Positions 17,643-26,233 of a stretch of 64,000 bases of DNA are shown here, in pieces. How positions within the stretch are numbered: the stretch's first letter is position 1; each line of letters starts with the position of its first letter. Position numbers and translations under genes: made by a program. Origin of the DNA: Shinella sp. SUS2 (GTDB taxonomy: Bacteria > Pseudomonadota > Alphaproteobacteria > Rhizobiales > Rhizobiaceae); the NCBI RefSeq assembly GCF_001262505.1, contig NZ_KQ410734.1, positions 124,001 through 188,000 of the forward strand. Reading direction: 5' to 3'. The notes below the pieces were generated by a model. That model did no database searches, was not told where the DNA came from, and saw only the letters and a list, made by a program, of their open reading frames with translations.

Positions 17643-18441
17643 CACCTGGCTGGAGCACGGCTTCCAGCCGATCAGCCTGGCTGCGCTGAATGGCAAGGCG
17701 GCGATGCTTGAGCGGCTGGACAACAAATATGTCGTCGACGCCACCGTGCTGAAACACGCCGCCGGCACCCTGGCGGACGCCTTCGATATGCTGGAAATCG
17801 ACGGTCTGCGGGCCTTTACCTATGAGACCTGCTATTTCGACGATGCCGGTCGGCGCAGCTATTTCGACCATCACCAGGGCCGGCGCCAGCGTGCCAAGGT
17901 GCGGCTGCGCCGCTACGCCGAGGCCGGCCTCTGCTTCCTCGAGGTGAAGCTGAAGGACAAGCGCGGCATCACCGTCAAGAAGCGGCTCAACCGGGATCCG
18001 GAAACCTTCGGCATGCTCGACGACACCGCGCTCGCCTATATCGACGACGTGTACCGGGCCCAGTACGGCCAGCCCTTTCCCCACACGCTGACCCGTGTGA
18101 TCGACATGCGCTACCGGCGCATGACGCTGGTCGCCAAGCAGGGCGGGGAGCGCATGACCATCGATTGCGGCCTGCAGTTCTACACGCCGGATGCACGGCA
18201 TGCGGTCGATGAGAGCCTGTTCATCCTCGAGACGAAATCGGCCAATGGCAACGGCGTTGCCGATGGCATTCTCAGGGCGCTGCACCAGCACCCGACCAAA
18301 CGATGCTCGAAATACTGCGTCGGCACGGCGCTGCTCAATCCCGGTACGCGGCACAACAAGTTCCTGCCGGCATTGCGCAAGCTTGGCCGCCTTCCCGGGT
18401 CCGATGTCCTGCACCGGCTAAACAATGATAGGAGTGAGTGA
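17620..18441 (+). CDS. VTC-domain polyphosphate polymerase-like protein
   Basis: 273 residues matching the catalytic tunnel domain of eukaryotic VTC4. Basic and acidic strand motifs appear in order: RLDNKYVVD, RQRAKVRLRRY, CFLEVKLKDKRGITVKKR, RVIDMRYRRMTL, MTIDCGLQF and the final metal-binding ILETKSANG. In yeast VTC4 these positions bind the triphosphate chain and Mn and make polyphosphate from ATP. There is no signal peptide; the protein is likely cytoplasmic at the membrane with the DUF4956 partner. The gene overlaps its neighbour upstream by 23 bases and is one base from the next start, so the three form a tight operon. Confidence 0.9.
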   Translation: MSIIVNTDTWLEHGFQPISLAALNGKAAMLERLDNKYVVDATVLKHAAGTLADAFDMLEIDGLRAFTYETCYFDDAGRRSYFDHHQGRRQRAKVRLRRYAEAGLCFLEVKLKDKRGITVKKRLNRDPETFGMLDDTALAYIDDVYRAQYGQPFPHTLTRVIDMRYRRMTLVAKQGGERMTIDCGLQFYTPDARHAVDESLFILETKSANGNGVADGILRALHQHPTKRCSKYCVGTALLNPGTRHNKFLPALRKLGRLPGSDVLHRLNNDRSE

Positions 18442-18442
18442 G

Positions 18443-19375
18443 ATGATCCAGAAAATCCTGAATGCGCTGCTTCTTTGCGGCTCCGTCCTCATGCCGGCGT
18501 CCATCGCCTTCGCGCAACCGGCATCGTTTGCCCTGACCGTGCTCGACGGCCGGGGGGTGGCCGCTACGGGTCCGGATGGTCGTACGATCAGCGAATTGTC
18601 CGGGCTTGCCTGGGATGCTGACGACAAATTGCTTTATGCGGTTTCGGACGATGGTGTGTTGCATCACTTCCGATTGCAGATCGAAGGTGACAAGATCACA
18701 GGCATGGAACCGGTGTTCTCCGTGCGGCTCGCCACCGGGACGACGCCTGCCCTCGTCAATGCCGAGGGGCTGGCCGTCATCAATGGCGACAACGGCACGC
18801 CCTCCGATGGCGAGCTCCTCATCGCCTTCGAGGACGGCCCCGCCATCCATCGCTTCAAGCCGGACGGTACGGCAATCGCCGCCGTGCCGCTGCCGGAAGC
18901 GCTGTCGGATGCCGCACAGTACAATGAACCGAACAGCCGGCTGGAAGCGGTGGCTGTCCTGCAGGACGGCGGCATCGTGACCGCCCCGGAGGAGGCGATG
19001 CAGGGCCAACCGGGTGACAGCCATACGATCTATGGTCTTGACGGTGGGCGTTGGACGTTCGCGACCTTCCAGCCGAAGCGCAGCAACCTGAAGGCCATCG
19101 AGACCATGCCGGGCGGCGAGCTTCTGGTGCTCGAACGCACCCGCGAGACCAAGGGCGGGCCGAGTGTCGGGCGCCTGCGTGTCGTCGATCCCAAGGGTTG
19201 TGCCGATGAGGCCTGCACGGCAATCGATCTTAGCGCGGGGTCAAGCACGCTGCTCAACGACAATTTCGAAGGTCTGGCCCGCCTCTCGGACACGCTCTAC
19301 CTGGCCGTAACCGATAAGACGAAGAAGGAGACGCCCGCGACGCAGGTCGTTCTCTTCTCGCTTACACGGCCGTAG
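18443..19375 (+). CDS. Secreted esterase-like / phytase-like β-propeller protein
   Basis: 310 residues from ATG 18443 (AGGAG at 18431). The signal peptide MIQKILNALLLCGSVLMPASIAFA is followed by a mature protein of the esterase-like-activity-of-phytase family. Typical propeller strands are ISELSGLAWDADDKLLYAVSDDG, NAEGLAVI, LIAFEDGPAIHRF, LEAVAVLQDGG and NDNFEGLARLSDTLYLAVTDK. It is exported to the periplasm or outside. Placed directly behind a polyphosphate-polymerase module, it may release phosphate from phosphoesters or polyphosphate. This pairing is inference from neighbourhood, and the family itself is poorly tested. Confidence 0.85.
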   Translation: MIQKILNALLLCGSVLMPASIAFAQPASFALTVLDGRGVAATGPDGRTISELSGLAWDADDKLLYAVSDDGVLHHFRLQIEGDKITGMEPVFSVRLATGTTPALVNAEGLAVINGDNGTPSDGELLIAFEDGPAIHRFKPDGTAIAAVPLPEALSDAAQYNEPNSRLEAVAVLQDGGIVTAPEEAMQGQPGDSHTIYGLDGGRWTFATFQPKRSNLKAIETMPGGELLVLERTRETKGGPSVGRLRVVDPKGCADEACTAIDLSAGSSTLLNDNFEGLARLSDTLYLAVTDKTKKETPATQVVLFSLTRP

Positions 19376-19402
19376 TCCGTTCCGATACGATGTGCGTCCC
19401 GT

Positions 19403-19427
19403 CGGCAGGCAACGTCGTTGCCTGCCG
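19403..19427. terminator. Bidirectional hairpin terminator
   Basis: CGGCAGGCAACG and its exact complement CGTTGCCTGCCG with one base between them (realistically an 11-bp stem with a 3-base loop). It lies between the convergent phytase-like gene (ends 19375) and RES toxin gene (ends 19441). No long T-tract on either side, but position and stem strength support a shared terminator. Confidence 0.7.
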
Positions 19428-19440
19428 ATCGCCTTGCGGG

Positions 19441-19938
19441 TTATCGCGACAGGCGGTTCTCGTCATCGATCAGGGCGAGGCGGCTGGGCAGGACATCGCC
19501 CCACGTCCACAGGACGAGATTGAGGTCGTCATCCACGGCGGCCGGCGCAAAACTCTTCACGAGCAGCCCGTGATAGCCCGCGGCTGAAAGCCGACGGGCG
19601 AAGTCCTGTGTCCGGGAGGTTCCGAAAGTGCGCATCTGGTCGCGCCAGGTCGGATCGGCGAGGGTCTTTGCGTCCATGCCCTCCGCACGCATGGCTTCCG
19701 GATCGCGGCAGTCGAAAATCCGGGCGATATCGGCATCATAGGAAACGAGGGTGGTCGGCTGCAGATTGCCGACCTGGTTCGCCTCCCGCAGTGCGGTGAG
19801 GATCGACAGCGATGTGTAGAGCGCGGGCGTGCCCTTTGGATTGAACCGGCCGCCATAGAGCTCGGCGCCACGCCCGGACAACGGCTCGCGGGCATAGACC
19901 GGGTTCAGTGCCCGGTATAGTTTTCCCTGGTAGTGCAT
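19441..19938 (-). CDS. RES-domain toxin (NAD+ phosphorylase/ADP-ribosyltransferase fold)
   Basis: 165 residues with the Arg-Glu-Ser signature of RES toxins: GGRFNPKGTPALYTSLSILTALREANQ, in which the Arg, Tyr-Thr-Ser and Glu line the NAD pocket. Characterised family members deplete NAD+ and stop growth. It is encoded eight bases downstream of the DUF2384 antitoxin, the standard RES/Xre order. The C-terminus (DENRLSR) appears complete. The pair probably adds stability to the replicon. Confidence is high from the motif and the partner. Confidence 0.93.
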   Translation of the reverse strand: MHYQGKLYRALNPVYAREPLSGRGAELYGGRFNPKGTPALYTSLSILTALREANQVGNLQPTTLVSYDADIARIFDCRDPEAMRAEGMDAKTLADPTWRDQMRTFGTSRTQDFARRLSAAGYHGLLVKSFAPAAVDDDLNLVLWTWGDVLPSRLALIDDENRLSR

Positions 19939-19946
19939 CTGCGGGA

Positions 19947-20297
19947 CTATGCGTGGATGCCGGCATCGACGGCGTCGATGTAGTCGAGCACGTCGTCCGC
20001 GCGCCCGCTTCGAACCAGCTGCATGGCCGTCTGGCCGGAAAAGCCGGGAAGCGGCTCGGAGCGATACCAGGCATAGGCCATCAGCGCCGAGCCGAAACGA
20101 GGCTCGACCTTGTTGACGATCTCGATCATCTCGCGCAGGCGCCGCTGCGTCTTGTCGGAGCGGACACGGTCCTTGCGCTGGACGGCATCCTTTCCAAGCC
20201 CGGCCGTGCGCGCGATCTCTTCGCTCGTCGTGCGCAGGGCATCGGCGATCTTGCGCGGCACGAAGAGCCCGCCGTCAGCATATTGGGCAAGGCCCAT
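19947..20297 (-). CDS. Xre/MbcA/ParS-type antitoxin of the RES toxin
   Basis: 116 residues from ATG 20297 (AAAGGA upstream); the frame runs on to 20399 but that part crosses the operator. The N-terminal Xre-like HTH contains IARTAGLGKDAVQRKDRVRSD. The C-terminal DUF2384 (MbcA/ParS/Xre) segment has YRSEPLPGFSGQTAMQLVRSGRADDVLDYIDAVDAGIHA, the part that plugs the RES active site. It neutralises the toxin and represses the operon; a nested palindrome directly upstream is the expected operator. Confidence 0.9.
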   Translation of the reverse strand: MGLAQYADGGLFVPRKIADALRTTSEEIARTAGLGKDAVQRKDRVRSDKTQRRLREMIEIVNKVEPRFGSALMAYAWYRSEPLPGFSGQTAMQLVRSGRADDVLDYIDAVDAGIHA

Positions 20298-20625
20298 GGC
20301 GATTTCCTTTCGAAGTTGCCGTTTATAATGACGCAATATAGCGTCATATATTGCGGCTTTCAATGTCGGAAACCGAAAAGGCGAGGCGACCACGCTCACC
20401 GCAGGATGGACCTGCCTGCGAGGACCATTCGATCAAATGCCGTTCTGGATGAATGCAGCAGGGCAGACTGCGGAAAATCCGAATTATCAATTTTACAACC
20501 GGGCAATTATCGGCCAAGGGTGCGCGACATATCTTCTCCCTGTTCATACCGGCGGCAAGACGATCTCGCCGGGTCATCTGTCCGGCAAGCCCTGCTTTCC
20601 GCCCCGCATGTTCAGGAGTTTCAAG
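20298..20625. other. Intergenic region between antitoxin and quinone reductase genes
   Basis: 328 bases without a convincing gene. Besides the antitoxin operator it contains a direct repeat AATATTC-like pair, exactly AATTATC at 20482-20488 and 20505-20511 (23 bases apart), in the promoter region of the rightward gene. This may be a binding site for the LysR regulator at 22008-22904, but no T-N11-A palindrome is clear. Confidence 0.5.
20329..20355. promoter_or_regulatory. Nested palindromic operator of the RES/Xre operon
   Basis: Two interlocking perfect inverted repeats: TGACGC-AATATA-GCGTCA (20329-20346), and CGCAATATA (20332-20340) with TATATTGCG (20347-20355) around a 6-base centre. They lie 32 bases upstream of the antitoxin start in an AT-rich stretch that would hold its promoter. 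This is the arrangement expected for cooperative antitoxin autorepression. Confidence 0.7.
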
Positions 20626-21639
20626 ATGCGAGCCATCGGCTACGAAAATCCGCAATCCATCGACGCCCCAACGGCCCTTGTCGACATTGACCTGCCGCGC
20701 CCGGTGCCTGCGGGACGCGACATCCTCGTCGAGGTGAAGGCAGTGTCCGTCAATCCGGTCGACACCAAGATTCGCGCTTCGGCGAAGGCCGACCCCGGTC
20801 AGTGGAAAGTGCTGGGCTGGGATGCGGCCGGTATCGTCACCGCCGTCGGTCCACAGGCAAGCCTGTTCAAAGCCGGTGACGCGGTCTTCTATGCCGGGGC
20901 CATCAACCGTTCCGGCACCAATGCCGAATATCATCTGGTCGACGAACGTATCGTCGGCAGGAAGCCGGCCTCGCTCGACTTTCCGGCCGCTGCCGCTCTG
21001 CCTCTCACGGCGATCACCGCCTGGGAAATGCTGTTCGACAGGCTGGACGTGACCCGGCCCGTTGCCGGTGGGGCAAACGCCATCCTCATCATCGGCGGTG
21101 CCGGCGGTGTCGGTTCCATTGCCATCCAGATCGCCCGGGCATTGACGGATCTTACGGTCATCGCCACCGCCTCTCGGCCGGAAACGCAGGATTGGGTAAA
21201 GGCGCTCGGCGCCCACCATGTCATCGATCATCGCAAGCCGCTTGCTGCGCAGGTGGAAAGCCTCGGTATCGGCCAGCCGGCCTTCGTCTTCTCCACGACC
21301 AACACCGATGATCATATCGCTGACATTGTGGAGCTGATTGCGCCGCAAGGCCGCTTCGGTTTGATCGACGACCCGAAGGTGCTGAACGCCCTGCCGCTGA
21401 AGCGCAAGTCGATCTCGCTGCACTGGGAGCTGATGTTCACCCGCTCGCTGTTTTCCACCGCCGATATCGAAAAGCAACACGCGCTGCTGAACCGGGTCGG
21501 CGACCTGGTGGATGCCGGCAAGATCAAGACGACCCTCAACGAGAACTTCGGCACCATCAACGCGGAAAACCTCAAGCGTGCCCATGCGCTCATCGAATCC
21601 GGCAAGGCCAAGGGCAAGATTGTGCTTGCCGGTTTCTGA
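20626..21639 (+). CDS. Zinc-independent alcohol dehydrogenase / NADPH:quinone reductase-like protein (MDR)
   Basis: 337 residues from ATG 20626 behind AGGAG. The medium-chain dehydrogenase fold shows a GroES-like N-terminus (VEVKAVSVNPVDTKIRA, LGWDAAGIVTAVG) and the Rossmann motif LIIGGAGGVGSIAIQIAR. The structural Cys cluster and catalytic zinc ligands are absent, so it belongs to the quinone-oxidoreductase/ZADH branch that reduces quinones or enones with NADPH. It pairs with the ABM monooxygenase 56 bases downstream, suggesting quinone or electrophile detoxification under the convergent LysR regulator. Confidence 0.88.
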   Translation: MRAIGYENPQSIDAPTALVDIDLPRPVPAGRDILVEVKAVSVNPVDTKIRASAKADPGQWKVLGWDAAGIVTAVGPQASLFKAGDAVFYAGAINRSGTNAEYHLVDERIVGRKPASLDFPAAAALPLTAITAWEMLFDRLDVTRPVAGGANAILIIGGAGGVGSIAIQIARALTDLTVIATASRPETQDWVKALGAHHVIDHRKPLAAQVESLGIGQPAFVFSTTNTDDHIADIVELIAPQGRFGLIDDPKVLNALPLKRKSISLHWELMFTRSLFSTADIEKQHALLNRVGDLVDAGKIKTTLNENFGTINAENLKRAHALIESGKAKGKIVLAGF

Positions 21640-21695
21640 GACGACAAGCGCGGGTCACCGATGGCGATCCGCGCCTCGAAGGGAAAGAGGATCCG

Positions 21696-22004
21696 ATGAC
21701 GACACAACCCGAAAAACTGATTTCCATCGCCGTCCTGAAGGTGAAAGCCGGTAAACGCGAGGCGCTGCGACAGGGACTGCTCACTCTTATCGAGCCGACC
21801 CGTGCCGAGCCCGGCAATCTCGATTATGTGCTCTTCGAGCTGCGCGACGAACCGGGCACCTTCTACATGCGCGAGGCCTTCGTTAGTCAGGCCGCGCTCA
21901 CTGCGCATCTCGAAACAGCCTACTTCCAGGCTTTCGCTCAGACGATCGATGATCTCCTGGAGGAACCCTTGCGCCTGATCTTCCTCGACCAGGTCTCCTC
22001 CTGA
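21696..22004 (+). CDS. Antibiotic-biosynthesis-type monooxygenase (ABM, YgiN-like)
   Basis: 102 residues, the full length of a dimeric ferredoxin-like ABM domain: ISIAVLKVKAGKREALRQGLLTLIEPTRAEPGNLDYVLFELRDEPGTFYMREAFVSQAALTAHLETAYFQAF. Family members such as YgiN act on quinols without a cofactor. It lies downstream of an MDR quinone reductase with a short gap, so the two probably cycle or detoxify a quinone. It is convergent with the LysR gene, separated by three bases. The exact substrate is unknown. Confidence 0.88.
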   Translation: MTTQPEKLISIAVLKVKAGKREALRQGLLTLIEPTRAEPGNLDYVLFELRDEPGTFYMREAFVSQAALTAHLETAYFQAFAQTIDDLLEEPLRLIFLDQVSS

Positions 22005-22007
22005 GAC

Positions 22008-22904
22008 TCAGGCGCCGCGGCCCTTGGAAAGGGTCGCGGCGATGCGGTCGATGAGCATGCGCACGCGCCGCGGTTGTACGGCGCTTGGCGGATAGACGAT
22101 CTGCAATGCCGTGCCGCCAGCGGAAAAATCTTCAAGCAGTTCCACCAGGGCGCCGGTGGCTAGGTCGTCGGCAACGTCCCGGATCGATTTCAGGGCGATG
22201 CCCCTTCCCTCCCGGCACCATTGCCGTACCAGTCCGCCATCGTTCACGACACGCTGCCCGTGTACGGTGACCTTGCGCATCACGCCGTCGATGAGGAATG
22301 GCCAATCCCGGTCGATATTCTGTCCGAAACGCATGACGATGCAGTCGTGCGCAGCAAGCTCGTCCGGATGGACGGGCGTGCCATGGGCGGCCAGGTAGGC
22401 CGGCGCCGCACAGACGACACGGCGGTTCTCTCCGAGCGACTTCGCCCTGAGGCTGCTGTCAGCCAGCATGCCGTGCCGGATGGCGAAATCCATGCCCTGC
22501 CCGACGATATCGACATTGCCGTCCGTCAGGTTGAGATCGACGGTGACGGCGGGGTGTTCGGCCAGGAAGGCGTCGATGACCGGCACGAGCAGATGACGGC
22601 CGAGATCTTCCGGCGCACTGAGCCGGATCGGCCCGGAGATGACATTTGCGCCGCGTCGCACGCGGCTTTCCAACTCTTCCGCCTCCGCAAGCAGTCGCCG
22701 CGCGCCTTCGACAAGGGCCCTGCCCTCCTCCGTCAGGCTGATCGCCCGTGTCGTGCGGGTCAGAAGCGCCGCGCCATAGTAGGCCTCCAGCGATGCCAGG
22801 CGCTCCGAGACGGTGGCAGGTGACAGGCCGACCTCGCGGCCCGCGACCGCAAGGCCGCCCTTCTCGACGATGCGCAGAAAGAGGGAAAGGTTTTCTAACA
22901 GCAT
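22008..22904 (-). CDS. LysR-family transcriptional regulator
   Basis: 298 residues with an N-terminal winged HTH (LFLRIVEKGGLAVAGREVGLSPATVSERLASLEAYYGAALLTRTTRAISLTEEG) and the LysR effector domain in the remainder, close to the aliphatic/aldehyde group (DsdC/AaeR-like layout). It is convergent with the quinone-reductase/ABM pair, its most likely target. An imperfect inverted repeat (ATTGCT...AGCAAT, 22903-22945) spans its own start codon and may be an autoregulatory site. Confidence 0.9.
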   Translation of the reverse strand: MLLENLSLFLRIVEKGGLAVAGREVGLSPATVSERLASLEAYYGAALLTRTTRAISLTEEGRALVEGARRLLAEAEELESRVRRGANVISGPIRLSAPEDLGRHLLVPVIDAFLAEHPAVTVDLNLTDGNVDIVGQGMDFAIRHGMLADSSLRAKSLGENRRVVCAAPAYLAAHGTPVHPDELAAHDCIVMRFGQNIDRDWPFLIDGVMRKVTVHGQRVVNDGGLVRQWCREGRGIALKSIRDVADDLATGALVELLEDFSAGGTALQIVYPPSAVQPRRVRMLIDRIAATLSKGRGA

Positions 22905-22993
22905 TGCTCGCTTTTCCCGAATGATGGTGCCGGGAGCGAAGCAATTATCAGGCCTGTCCGCAAGGGATGCCCTGCTGTTTCCGCCTCACAAAG

Positions 22994-23020
22994 ACGCGCC
23001 GGGTACGATACCCGACGCGT
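22994..23020. terminator. Terminator of the ribose-type ABC operon
   Basis: ACGCGCCGGGTA and TACCCGACGCGT pair over 12 bp with a single C-A mismatch and a CGA loop. It is 58 bases past the stop of the substrate-binding gene on the minus strand and is followed there by TCTTTGTG. This is the likely end of the 29463-23078 transcript. Confidence 0.6.
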
Positions 23021-23077
23021 TTCCGCCGTGGTGTTCGGCGGGCGGGTCCGCATGCGTTCGCGGCCCCGCCCCTTCTC

Positions 23078-24202
23078 TTACTGGCCGCCCCAGGCAGCCG
23101 GATAGTCGGGCAGTTTCTCGCAGCCGCACATGGCATGATGCAGCGGCGGCATCTTGTCGTTGACATACTGGTCGAGGGTCTCGGCCGTGATTGCCGGCTG
23201 CGGCATCACCCATTCCGGGCCAGGCACCGCCTCGCCCTTGAGGATCTTCACTGCAGCGATAATCGGCGTGCGCCACTGATAGGTGGGATAGGTCGGGGCG
23301 ATCGCCTTGAAGCCTTCCTGCTTCCACTTCACCAGAAAGTCCTGCTGGTCCTCGCCGGTGATGAGCGGCAGTGGCAGGCCGGAATCCTCGAAGGCCTCCA
23401 GCGCCGCGACGGCCGTCGCACCGGCATCCATCCAGATAGCATCGATCGCTCCACGCTGCAGGTAGTCCTCGACGATCGACTTGGTCTTGGCATTGTCGCC
23501 TTCGGTGAATTCCTCGCCGATGACCGTCAGCCCTTTCTCCTTGAAGACGCGTTTTGCCGCCGAGGCACGGGTCTCGAGCACGTCGACACCGGGCACGATG
23601 CGCAGCATCAGCACGTTGGCGCCGGCCGCGGCATTGGCCGCCAAGAATTCGCCAGCCTGGATTCCGAAGCCATAGCCGCCGACCGGATGGATGAAGGTCA
23701 CCGGGCAGCGGGTGTTGACGCCGCGGTCGAAGACGATGACCGGCAGCGTGGCACAGGCCTTCTCGACGGCCGGGGTCAGGGCCGCGGTGGTGTTCGGCGA
23801 AACGATCAGCACCGAGCACTTGCCGCCGTTGATCAGGTCGTCGATGTCGGAGATCTGCTTGTCGTCGGAGCCCTCGGCGTCGACATGGATGAGCTCCTTG
23901 ATCTCGGGATGCAGCTTCACCTCGGCCTGCATGTTGGTCCAGCCCGTCACGCGCCAGGCATTGTTCACGCCGGCATTGGAGAAGCAGATCGTGTAGGGGC
24001 CCTCCTTCTTGTACTGCGCAGTGTCGGCCATCTGGTCACCGTAATATTGCGCCCACGGCTCTCCCTCGGGGCCATTGGCCTTGGCCGTCAGCAGGGCGCG
24101 CTGTTTGTCGAACTCGGCGGGGTCGTCGAAGTTCAACTGTTGGGCCTGTGCCGTGGTGGCGATGAGGGTCGCCGAAAGGGCGGCTGTCAGCAGTCTTTTC
24201 AT
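23078..24202 (-). CDS. Ribose-type sugar ABC transporter substrate-binding protein
   Basis: 374 residues. The signal peptide MKRLLTAALSATLIATTAQA is followed by a type-I periplasmic binding fold (RbsB/rhizopine family): YTICFSNAGVNNAWRVTGWTNMQAEVKLH, ISDIDDLINGGKCSVLIVSPN, VIVFDRGVN, DAIWMDAGATAVAALEAFEDSG and LITGEDQQ. Aromatic and acidic residues typical of sugar binding are present. It is the last gene of the operon, behind two permeases. With the adjacent isomerases the ligand is probably a sugar or cyclitol. Confidence 0.92.
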   Translation of the reverse strand: MKRLLTAALSATLIATTAQAQQLNFDDPAEFDKQRALLTAKANGPEGEPWAQYYGDQMADTAQYKKEGPYTICFSNAGVNNAWRVTGWTNMQAEVKLHPEIKELIHVDAEGSDDKQISDIDDLINGGKCSVLIVSPNTTAALTPAVEKACATLPVIVFDRGVNTRCPVTFIHPVGGYGFGIQAGEFLAANAAAGANVLMLRIVPGVDVLETRASAAKRVFKEKGLTVIGEEFTEGDNAKTKSIVEDYLQRGAIDAIWMDAGATAVAALEAFEDSGLPLPLITGEDQQDFLVKWKQEGFKAIAPTYPTYQWRTPIIAAVKILKGEAVPGPEWVMPQPAITAETLDQYVNDKMPPLHHAMCGCEKLPDYPAAWGGQ

Positions 24203-24263
24203 GTCTCACTCCCATTTGATCATGATGTTCAGGTTCCTCCCGGCGGCCTTGCGGCCGGCGAAA

Positions 24264-25256
24264 TCAGGTCCCGCCGGCGCGGTTGCGCCGGTAGGTGGCA
24301 AGCACGACGGCGACGATCAGGATCACGCCCTGCACCACATCGCGCATTGGCTTCGGCAAGCCGATGAAATTGAGCAGCGTGAAGATGGCCGTCAGTGTCA
24401 GCGCGCCGGCAATCGAGGCCGGCACCGAGCCGCGCCCGCCAAGAAGCTGCGCCCCGCCGATGACGCAGGCGGTGATCGCCTGCAATTCGTAGCCGACGCC
24501 GACATCGGTCGAGACACCGGCGAAACCGCCCAGCAGGATGCCGGCCGTCACCGCGCTCAGCGACGAGACGACGAAGGCGATGATCCGGACCCGTTCCAAT
24601 GGAACACCCGACATCTGCGCTGCCCGCGGGTTGTCGCCGATCGCGTGCAGCATGCGGCCGAGGCTGGTGCGGTGCATGAGCCAGAACAGGCAGAGCCCGA
24701 AGGCCAGCAACACAAGCAGAGCGATGGGCAGGAACTGGATGAGCGGAATGCCCTGGATGTTGGTGCGCCCGAAGAAGCGGAACGTTTCCGGCAGATAGCC
24801 GCGCGGTGAGCCGCTCGACCACATGAAGGCCGCCCCGTTCAGCGTGATCATCATGCCGAGCGTCGCGATCAGCGAGGGCACCCGCAGAAAGCTGACGACG
24901 AGGCCGTTCACCACGCCGACGGCAAGTCCGATGGCGTACATGACCGGGATGACCCACCAGGTCGCATCGGCATTGTTGTTGAGCAGCATGGACGAACCGA
25001 CCACGGTCAGCGTGATCAGCGAACCGACGGAGAGGTCGAAGCCGCCGGAAACAATGACGTAGATCTGCCCTGCGGCGAGGATGGCGAGCGGGGCCGCGCG
25101 CTTCAGGAAGTTCATGTAGCCTGTAGGCTCGACGAAATTCGGGTTCGACAGCGTGATGGCGACGATGAGCGCCGCGAGCACGAAGAAGACGGGATTGATC
25201 TTCGGCAGGCGCGCGCCGCCACCTGTCCTTGCCGTGCCGGCGGTATCCTGGATCAT
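24264..25256 (-). CDS. Ribose-type sugar ABC transporter permease (RbsC-like)
   Basis: 330 residues from ATG 25256, with eight to ten membrane segments. RbsC-family features are GQIYVIVSGGFDLSVGSLITLTVVGSSML, GLVVSFLRVPSLIATLGMMITLNGAAF and the coupling loop GDNPRAAQMSGVPLERVRIIAFVVS. The start overlaps the stop of the other permease by 4 bases. The minus-strand open frame continues far upstream in another reading, but there is no gene there. Confidence 0.92.
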   Translation of the reverse strand: MIQDTAGTARTGGGARLPKINPVFFVLAALIVAITLSNPNFVEPTGYMNFLKRAAPLAILAAGQIYVIVSGGFDLSVGSLITLTVVGSSMLLNNNADATWWVIPVMYAIGLAVGVVNGLVVSFLRVPSLIATLGMMITLNGAAFMWSSGSPRGYLPETFRFFGRTNIQGIPLIQFLPIALLVLLAFGLCLFWLMHRTSLGRMLHAIGDNPRAAQMSGVPLERVRIIAFVVSSLSAVTAGILLGGFAGVSTDVGVGYELQAITACVIGGAQLLGGRGSVPASIAGALTLTAIFTLLNFIGLPKPMRDVVQGVILIVAVVLATYRRNRAGGT

Positions 25257-26233
25257 GCCACTATCCTCTTGGAGCGCACGGCGTAGAAGGCGACGGCCGC
25301 AACGATGATGATGCCGCGCATGACCTGCTTGGCGAAGGCGTCGACCCCGGCGAGATTGAAGATGGAGTCGATCAGCGAGAAGACGATGACGCCGGCAACG
25401 GTGCCCCAGATCCCGCCCTTGCCGCCGGAGAGGATTGTTCCGCCGATGACGACGACCGCAATCGACTCGAGGTCGTAGGCGCCCTCCGTGCCGATCCAGG
25501 GCGAACCAGACTTGAGGCGGCTGGCGAGATAGAGGCCGGCCAGGGAAGCGCAGAGACTGCAGATGATGTGGCTGGCAATCACCACCCGGGTCGTCTTGAT
25601 TCCGGCGGCGCGTGCCGTATCCCGGTTGCCGCCGACCGAATAGATGTTGGAACCGAAGCGGGTGAACCGCAGCATCGCCCAAGCCGCAACGACGAGAAGC
25701 GCCAGCACGAGCAGGCCGACCGGCAGGCCGAGCACCGTGCCATAGGCGAAAATCTGGAATGCATTCGGTACGGAGCCGCCGAAGCGCCCATGGAAGGAGG
25801 CAAGGCAGCCCTGGATGATGAGCGCCATGCCAAGCGTGGCGATCAGCGGGTTGACCTCCAGCCGGGTGATCAGCAGCCCGTTCAGCGTGCCGACCAGCAC
25901 GCCCATTGCGAGAACGGCGAGGACGGCCGGCAGCATCATGGCCGGATCGCCGTTCATGATGGCCGAGGCGACGACGGCCGAGGCGGAGATCAGGTGCGCC
26001 ACTGACAGATCGATCGAGCCGACGAGGATGGCGAAGGTCTGGCCAACGGCGGTGATGCCCAGTGCGATGGATCGATTGAGGATCGCAATGCCGGCCTCGG
26101 GCGTCAGGAAACGCGTCAGGCCGAGGCCGAGCGCGATCGCGACATAGACGAGAAGCGCCACGGCCAGCAGCAGCGCCGGAGCGTATCGTTCCATGCGCCA
26201 GGCCCGGCGCTTTGAGGGGATTGCCGCGCTCAT
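25253..26233 (-). CDS. Ribose-type sugar ABC transporter permease (RbsC-like)
   Basis: 326 residues with the same family landmarks as its neighbour but a divergent sequence: GQTFAILVGSIDLSVAHLISASAVVASAIM, GLLITRLEVNPLIATLGMALIIQG, the coupling loop GGNRDTARAAGIKTTRVVIASHI and a conserved GGKGGIWGTVAG segment. The two permeases presumably form a heterodimer. The gene starts inside the ATPase stop (4-base overlap), so the set is translationally coupled. Confidence 0.92.
   Translation of the reverse strand: MSAAIPSKRRAWRMERYAPALLLAVALLVYVAIALGLGLTRFLTPEAGIAILNRSIALGITAVGQTFAILVGSIDLSVAHLISASAVVASAIMNGDPAMMLPAVLAVLAMGVLVGTLNGLLITRLEVNPLIATLGMALIIQGCLASFHGRFGGSVPNAFQIFAYGTVLGLPVGLLVLALLVVAAWAMLRFTRFGSNIYSVGGNRDTARAAGIKTTRVVIASHIICSLCASLAGLYLASRLKSGSPWIGTEGAYDLESIAVVVIGGTILSGGKGGIWGTVAGVIVFSLIDSIFNLAGVDAFAKQVMRGIIIVAAVAFYAVRSKRIVA

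Noticed and set aside
20329..20346. The RES/Xre palindrome as another target of the left-end XRE regulator, since both contain TGACGC/GCGTCA
   Set aside because: It is an inverted repeat with a different spacing, placed exactly where the local antitoxin should bind; the shared hexamer may be chance.
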